DNA of 64,000 nt from Pterobdella sp. o SKG-2022 (taxonomy: Eukaryota > Annelida > Clitellata > Hirudinida > Piscicolidae), in NCBI GenBank assembly GCA_964035795.1, contig OZ038320.1:27411705-27475704 (forward strand), in the 5' to 3' direction. Positions 1 through 10,520 of the stretch are shown one piece after another. Position numbers and translations under genes: made by a program. The notes under the pieces are model-generated. The model searched no databases. It saw nothing but the letters and a program-made list of their open reading frames with translations, and was not told the origin of the DNA. Numbering within the stretch: the first letter of the stretch is position 1; each line of letters begins with the position of its first letter.

Positions 1-408
1 AAATAAAAAAGAAAATCACAAAAACCTTGAAACTGTTTTATAGACACTTATTTTAGTTGAACTTCCAAACTAACTAGTCTAGAATATTGCCATTTTTCCT
101 GCATTTGCATTCAATTAAATGTCTCGAAGTTATGTGATGTGATAGATTTGCTCTAAAAAATTTTTTAAATGGCTTTTTTTTGGAAAATAGGGATATTTTA
201 TCATTTCCATTGAACAGTTAACATTTTTGAGAAATTTTTCTATGAAATTCAGTAGTGTCAAAACACAACTACTTCATTGATTTCATAAAAGTATCACTAA
301 ATAAACCAAATTTTTATAGCTTCGCACAAAGAATTAGTGTCAATAAGATGTCTTAATTGAACTAAAAAACACATCAAATTCTTTTAAAATTTCTTGTATG
401 CCACTTAC
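1..408. other. AT-rich flank or intron beyond the poly-Asn exon
   Basis: On the minus strand this is downstream of the large exon that ends at 409. If that donor is used, this is intron. If it is not, the frame runs on to a TGA at 340-342 and this is 3' UTR. I see no AATAAA signal on the minus strand here, which favours the intron reading. Nothing else is recognisable. Confidence 0.5.
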
Positions 409-2880
<2,472 letters not shown>

Positions 2881-2886
2881 CTTCAC

Positions 2887-3701
2887 AATATTCTATTTTG
2901 AACATATTATATTAAAACATGCCAGCTAACGTATTTCAAAAATGAAAGTTATTCGCTTAAAATGAATCACAACTCCGATGATTCTCTTTCAGGATCAGAT
3001 TACTTCAAATAAAAACATTAAGTTTTTATTTAAACAATATTTTAAACTGTTTAAAATTATATTTTAAACATAACAATGACGTCTACGTTTACTAAAAATT
3101 GAATTAACTCAAGTACAAATCAATAATCTTTTTTTCTTGTTTAATAATGCTCTGATATGGAGAACGTATTGGTCGGATGACATTTTATTTATAGTTACTC
3201 AAAAACTTATATTAAATGGAAACAAAGCTGTGTTGGAAATTTATTTTATAAAGAAGTATACTGAATGTAATAGAGGAGGGTTGTTATTTAAAAATAGGTG
3301 CATTAAATAAACAAAAAAGCAAAAAAACAACATTGAATTATTAAATAAAAGTTATTATTCACAGAAGTTGAATGTTCAAACAATGGTAATAATTCATAAG
3401 TAATTCCACAATGTTTTAGATAAGTAAGTCTTAAATTATAGCTTATCGATACAAAACGAGGGAGGTATGTTTTTAATAAACATTAAAAGTTAATGAAACT
3501 TGAATAAAGTCTGAGTGTTTCAAGATATCATGAAAATTTTTAAATCAAATTTATAGTATAAAATACAAAAAAAAATTTTTTTTAACATTATAAAAGCCTT
3601 CTTCAAACAATATTTTACTAAAAAAAGGCAATTCGTTTTAGAATATAAATAATATAATTAATGAAAAAAAATTAATGTAGCAATAAAAAATATATCCTAT
3701 T
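2887..3701. other. Intergenic AT-rich DNA
   Basis: This lies between the start of the poly-Asn exon and the last exon of the next minus-strand gene. It should hold the promoter or upstream introns of the former and the 3' UTR of the latter. I see no further exon, repeat or element. Confidence 0.5.
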
Positions 3702-3794
3702 TTAAAAGCTAATGTGTATCCATCCCAATGAGCTATGGACAATATTATTGATATTCACAACAGCATACTCCCATTCAATCAAATCGTTAAAAAC
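3702..3794 (-). CDS. Terminal exon of the 3.7-12.8 kb gene
   Basis: Acceptor TTTCCACAACAG, then 30 codons in phase 0 and TAA at 3702-3704. The peptide starts VFNDLIEWEY and ends GWIHISF. It is GC-richer than its surroundings. Confidence 0.6.
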   Translation of the reverse strand, partial: VFNDLIEWEYAVVNINNIVHSSLGWIHISF

Positions 3795-6700
3795 CTGTTG
3801 TGGAAATAAAATTAATGAATGATTTTAGATAAATCTGGATTGAATTTAATATGGTGCTAAACGCTTAAGTTATACAACACACAAGTCTGCATGTATGTTC
3901 TTGATGTTTATATAAAGACTGGCTTATACAGATTAGAAAGTTCCACTAGTCATCTTAGTATATAGTTGAAATGTTGGGTTTAAATTTGGAATTTTTTTCA
4001 AACTGAGTTCTTTACCCAACGAGTGTGAAATAAAAAATTGGTGCTTGTGGTGTTGAAAGGTGAGTGGTGATGAAGTTTGACATTTGAGTTTGAATGTTTT
4101 AGAGAAATTAAATCTAAAATTTTTCTTAAAGCTAAATAAATAATAAAAATATAGAAGCATTAAAAATAAGTTGACTATCTCTAACCTACACAAAACGACA
4201 TCATTCAAAATTGTAAACTCAAATAACAAAACCAAAAATTTTTTATTATGTTTAAAAGATTATTTTATTTAAAATAATTTGTAAATTGGTATAATACCTA
4301 TAAGAACAGCATAACTCGTGTGTAATAAATGGCTGGTTTTCACACTGTTTGCCTTCCTCTTGACTATACAAGCCGACCACAAACAACTCAAATATATTTT
4401 TGCTTTTTCATTTTCGACATTGAATTTTTTCATAATAACTTGATATTGGCTGGTAATTTTTCTTATATGAAAATATTTTCAAAAATTTGATTAATGTATT
4501 TTAAAGTCAAATTCAACAAAATTCGTGTGGATTTTAGTGAAAAAACCTTTTTAGAAAAAGTTATCTTTGGAAAAATACATATTGAATTACAAGATAATTT
4601 TTCAATTCGATTCATTTTAAATATTCAACTTGGATTAATCGAACGAAAAAAAAAACTGTAATCCAATACTTTAAAAATGACGTTCGGTAGATCAATTAAA
4701 TTTGTATCTCAACTTTTTTCGATAAGATATATGGGAGTGATGTGTATAGACTAACAAATAATAAAAAAAATACAAAAATATTTTCAGACTACAACAAATT
4801 TTATTGGCGAAGCTAGTAGAAACATTCATTTCAACATATCTTCGAACAAGTGCCCAAAACTTAACGTTCAACATTGTAAGGCTTTGAAACTGTTTTATAA
4901 CAATTTCTGTAAACGAAAAAAAAATAGAAATGAAAATTTTTAAATAATACATATGAAAAACTAATGTTAATTTCATTTAAAATTAGTTTGTAATGCGGTA
5001 TTTATAAAGCGCTTTTCCTTATAGATCAAAGCGCTTGCTACAAATTTAATGTAGCAAAAACACATTGTGGAACAGGTGCTAATAGTCGACCCACGGGGAA
5101 TCGAACCTGGTAACTTTGAATATTTAGTCTAATGCTCAACCCTTGGGCTATAGGAGCCGACGTTTGTGACATTTATTCATTTATTCGATGTTTTTTGTCA
5201 CAGTTTATTTGTTAGACATAGAAAATTTTCTAACTCTTCATCGGTAAAATCAAATAAAAAAAATTAATTTATTTTAAAACTTTTTGTTCACTAGATGGCG
5301 GTGGTTGACGCTTGAAGGTTTGTCTCAGACCTTGTAATTGAAACGATTTGAGCAAATATTCAAGTGTGCACCTGGCGCTAAGTTGACTATAGAGGTTTTC
5401 ATGGGTGATTTGACTAAACAGTGGGTCCTATGGTGAGCTTGATGAACGGGTTGTGAGTTCTTATTTTTATGAATGAGTTTCAGGTTTGTATTAAAACTGT
5501 TTGCAGTTCAATTCTATACAACCAAAATTCAAGTTCAATTATAGTTTTCATGATGTCTATGGTCGATAATATGTCCGCTATCGAAATAATCTGTTCCGAG
5601 ATTGATTCTATTCAAGCAGCTCTCAACACGTTAAAAAGTAATGTGTTGAACTTAATAAAGCCTGAGAAACCTTCGGTTCCAAAAAAAAGAGGGCGAAAGC
5701 CGAAGACTATGACCACCTCAGCTCCTTCACTTTTCTCGCCTACCACATCTTCTTTGACTACTTCTTATCCTTCAACTACTTCACTTTCTTCGACCACTAC
5801 ATCTACATTTACTTCAACTACCACATCTCCTTCAAGCACTTCAATCTTCTTAACCACTACATCTCCTTCGACTGCCTCAATCTCCTTGACCACTACATCT
5901 CCTTCAACTAACTCTTCATCCCATGCAATAACTCCACTCCTCTCAACTACTCCATCTTCTTCATCAAGCTCAACCTCAACAACTATGACCACTTCTCCAA
6001 CTTCATCCACAAGCGTGACATCATTTTCAACTTCTCCATCTCCTGCTTCTACAACTACATCTTCTTCAACTAACTCTTCATCCCATGCAATAACCCCACT
6101 CTCCTCAACAACTCCATCTTCTTCATCAAGCTCAACTTCAGCAACTATGACCACTTCTCCAACTTCATCCACAAGCATGGCATCATTTTCAACTTCTCCA
6201 TCTCTCGCTTCTACAACAACTACTTCATCTCTTAGTTTAATTAATAATTTTCCATCATTAATTTCACTAGAATCATTCTTACCAATCAATACAATCACAT
6301 CTACTCTTACTTCTAACTCACCTCAACCTACTTACAGCACTATTGTTAAGTCAAAAAACAAGCACACCCTTTCCTCTCCACCCACTAACAAAATCTCACA
6401 CTCATTCCCCCCCAACCAACATATGAACCAGCCTATCAAAAAAACTCCACCAATAATTAAATATTTGACTAAAATTACTTCCACTATAGGTGAGACTCCA
6501 AGTGAGCTCTGCAGAAGACTGGTTTCATCCATTAACCTTTCTAAACAGACCTTTAAGTCTTATCCTAAGCATGTTCGTGAGTCTACTGATGCCGTTGTCT
6601 GGGAAGCTGACTCTGCTGATTTGCTCAAAGATGCCAAACTTTTTCTTTCCTCTCTTCCCAACATCCGCCTTCATGACCCAATTCTTTTAAACCCAACAAT

Positions 6701-9700
6701 TACTGTTCTGGGTCTACCGACATGGGTTTCGGATAAAGAACTGGAAACCTCTCTCAATCTTCTCTTTCCATCTGCTCATCCCAGTGCTCTTCGTGCCTTC
6801 AGACAGAGGCCTAACGCACGAAATCCTTCTACCCGTGATTGGCTTATCCAAGTTCCAAGCACTGTTTTTCCCACTCTAATCAAGTCCAAGAATATTCACC
6901 TCCCTTTTGGTAGATTTCCTTTCCACTCCCGAATTCACCCTACTAGATGTCTGAATTGCCAGACTTATGGCCATAATATAGCTAAATGCCACAACCCTAG
7001 AGTATGTGAGCACTGTGGCAAAGACCATCCGTCTGACAACTGCTCTAGATCTTCTCCTCCCTTCTGTGTTCCTTGTTTTAGATCAAATCGTCCTTGCCAT
7101 GACCATGTCACCACATCCTCTTCTTGTCCGGTGTACAAGCAACAAGTGCGACTTAAGATGGGGCGTACGGCCTGGCAATGAAGGCCTGCCTTACTCATGC
7201 ACCCTCAAAATCCATCTCCTTTTGTGAAGTTTGGCCTTCTCAATCCCCGTTCCACTCGCAACAAATCCACTCTTATCCTGGACGCGATCTCCACTCACTG
7301 TTTCGATATCCTTGCATTGACTGAAACGTGGATCCCGGAAGATGCTGACAATGTCACAAAATACGACATTGTTCCCCCAGGTTACCATGTTCTACATTCT
7401 CATCGTTCTAGTGGAAAGCGTGGTGGTGGTATTTCTTTGATTTCCTCCAACTCCGTTAAACTGACACTTGTAAAATCTGAAATACACTCTTCCTTTGAAG
7501 CATTAACTGCCCAAGCCTCTTTCCTAACACGTTCCTTAACCATTTCTGTTATTTACCGCCCTCCTAACTCAAGTAATTTTATTCGTGAACTCACAGCTCA
7601 TCTTTATTTTCTTTCTTCGACATTCAATCATTTCATAATGGCTGGAGATTTTAATACCCCTAATTGTCATCATCTTGATAATCCCCTTAATATTCTTTTG
7701 CGAGAGCACGGTTTGACGCAGCATATTAACTTTCCAACTCACAGGCTTGGCAATACTCTCGATCTTGTTATCACACCGGCTTCTCTCTCCCATCTTATTT
7801 CTGACCCTGTCAGCGAAATTTTTGAATCTGATCATTTCCTTATTTCGTGCCGTTTTAACCTCGTACGGCCCCACCTTTCACCTCATCGTGTCACTTCTCG
7901 GTCTTTCAGGAATCTCAACTTGGCCGGCTTTGGAAAGGATGTCAATTTTATGAGCGATTTACTTATTAATTCTCCAATCTCTAAGGTTGATGACTTTGTT
8001 AGTTCCATGGACAAATTGTTTCTTTCGCTGATGAATACTCATGCTCCTTTACGCAGTCATACTTTTCGCCCCAGCTTGCATTCACACTTTCATCTGTCTG
8101 AAAATGCTCTCTCTGCCAAACGCCGAAGAAGGAAAATCGAGAGACAGCTATCCAGTCTCCGAAAGCTTTGTGTGCAAGTCCCCGATGATCTTTTACAGGA
8201 ATTCCGTATTTCACGTAAACTCGCCCGCGCCGCCATTAACAAGTCACGTGCTGATTATCTTAATCTATCGCTATCTTCAGCGACACCTAACTCCAAAGCC
8301 TTTTGGAAAACGGCGAACTCCATACTTCACAGGTATCCTCCACTTCCTCCACGGACTTCTGCGGAATATGATCTTTTTGTTGAAAACTTTAGCGCTTTTT
8401 TCAAGACTAAGATTGAGTTGATTCATAGCTCGTTACCGATCACTAATCTTCCCTGTCAGCCCTCCTTAACTGACAGTGATCAATCAAATCTCTCATTTTT
8501 CTCACCTCCTAGTGTTGACGAAATCATCAAATTGATCAATTCTCTCCCAAATAAATCCTCACCTTTAGATATAATCCCTGTTTTCCTGCTGAAGCAGTTT
8601 TCCGGCATCTTCGCCTCCATTATATGCAAACTTTCGGCTCTTTCCTTTTCACAGGGTATTTTTCCAAATTCATTCAAAACGGCGCAGATAACCCCTTTAC
8701 TGAAAAAATATAATCTAGACCCCATGCAACCATCCAATTATCGTCCAATTTCAAACCTCAGCACCATCTCAAAGATCTTAGAAAGGGTTGTTCTCAAGAG
8801 ATTATCCTCTCATGTTTCTGTACTGCGTAACTTCAACCTTTTCCAGTCGGCGTATCGCTCACATCACTCAACGGAAACTGCGCTTTTGTACATCACTGAC
8901 AGCCTCCGCAATATCTGTGCTACCGGGTCTGCGGCCGTCTTAGTGTCTTTAGATATTTCAGCAGCTTTTGACACCATTAATCATCCAAATATGCTGCATA
9001 TCCTTGAAGTCTACTTTCACATTTCTGGCATTGCTTTATCCTGGTTTCAGTCCTATCTTTCCGAACGCAAGCAATTTGTTAAGATAAGCTGCTCTTCTTC
9101 TACCCCTGTCTCCCTTCGTTTTGGTGTTCCTCAAGGTTCTGTTCTTGGGCCCATACTCTTTTCTCTTTATACTTCTCCTATTAGCGAGATCATACAGAAG
9201 CACGACGTTCTATATCATCAGTTTGCTGATGATATTACCCTCTTTACAGGCGCCTCTTACCTTGATCCTCATCCCAGCCTCACTAAGATATCTGAATGCA
9301 TCACTGAGCTCAATCTTTGGTTTTCTAACAATCACCTCATGTTGAATCCTAACAAAAGCGAAGTGATGTTTGTCGGCAGTCCCATACTCCTTTCCAAATC
9401 CAATCTTCCCACTGAAGTAATCTTTGACGGCACTACTCTTTCCGTAACGTCCAAACTGAAGATACTAGGTGTAACTCTTGATTCTAGACTCAACTTTACA
9501 CACTTTGTCTCTCAGATCATACAATCATCCAACTTTCATCTCCATGCGATCAGACAGGCACGCAAGTTCCTACCCTCTGACACTGCCGTTGCTCTGATCA
9601 TCTCTTTAGTTCTTTCAAGGATTGATTACTGTAACTCTCTTCTTTGTCGACTCCCGAACTGTCTTATTTCTAAGTTGCAATCTCTCCAAAATCGCGCTGC

Positions 9701-10444
9701 TAAAACCGCTCTTCAAGCCGACTACTATTCTTCATCTCACACCTGTCTTGATCGCCTCCATTGGCTGCCGGTCGTACTAAGAGCCCAGTTCAAGTTGCTA
9801 TGGCTCACGGCTAACATCTTATATTTTAATCAGCCGGCTTATTTATATGACCGTCTTTCCATTAGACAGACTCCTGAGTCTCTCAGGTCTTCCAACTCTG
9901 GTTTATGCCTACATCAGCCTGTCTCTTCTAAACCTTTCTTACATCGCTCCTTCTCGCATATTGCTCCTCACTTATGGAACTCTCTTCCACTTAATGTCCG
10001 TCTTTCACCTTCTCTTAAAATTTTTCGCAAGCGTTTAAAAACGCATCTTTATAGCCAAATTTCTTTCTCATAGCCCTTCTGATTAGAACAGCGCCTCTGC
10101 AGCAAACCTAGTTTGCAAACTGCGCGCCCTACAAATAAAGAAATAAAATAAAATAAAATAAAAAATAAAATAAAAAATTAACTTGACAACTTATCTTAAC
10201 TTGTCTCAAATGATTTTTAGCTTTTGAGTCTGAAGGATTGATATAAACTAAAACTTCGAACAAAATAGATCAATAAAAAAAGTCTCCCATGATGAGAAAA
10301 CCTTTTCAATCCTCTAAAGTGCTGCACAAAGGGATCGAAAGAAAAAGGCAAAGGTTTCAAGCAATAATCATAAATAGACACACGAGAAAGTGTGTCTTTC
10401 AGTTCAATATCACTAAAAACGTTTGAACATTCTATTAATTCTTA

Positions 10445-10520
<76 letters not shown>

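Larger units (their letters stand above)
5283..10178 (+). mobile_element. Apparently intact L2/CR1-type non-LTR retrotransposon
   Basis: The element has a GC-richer 5' region from about 5283, an open ORF1 (5469-7181), an open ORF2 (7197-10073), a 3' UTR of about 60 bases and a simple tail of repeated AAATA/AAATAAA units (about 10133-10178). No stop or frameshift breaks either ORF, so it is a recent insertion that could still be active. It lies antisense in an intron of the minus-strand gene at 3.7-12.8 kb. Short A-rich flanks (AAAAAATTAA) occur on both sides, but they are too simple to be called a target-site duplication. The exact 5' end is uncertain. Confidence 0.9.
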
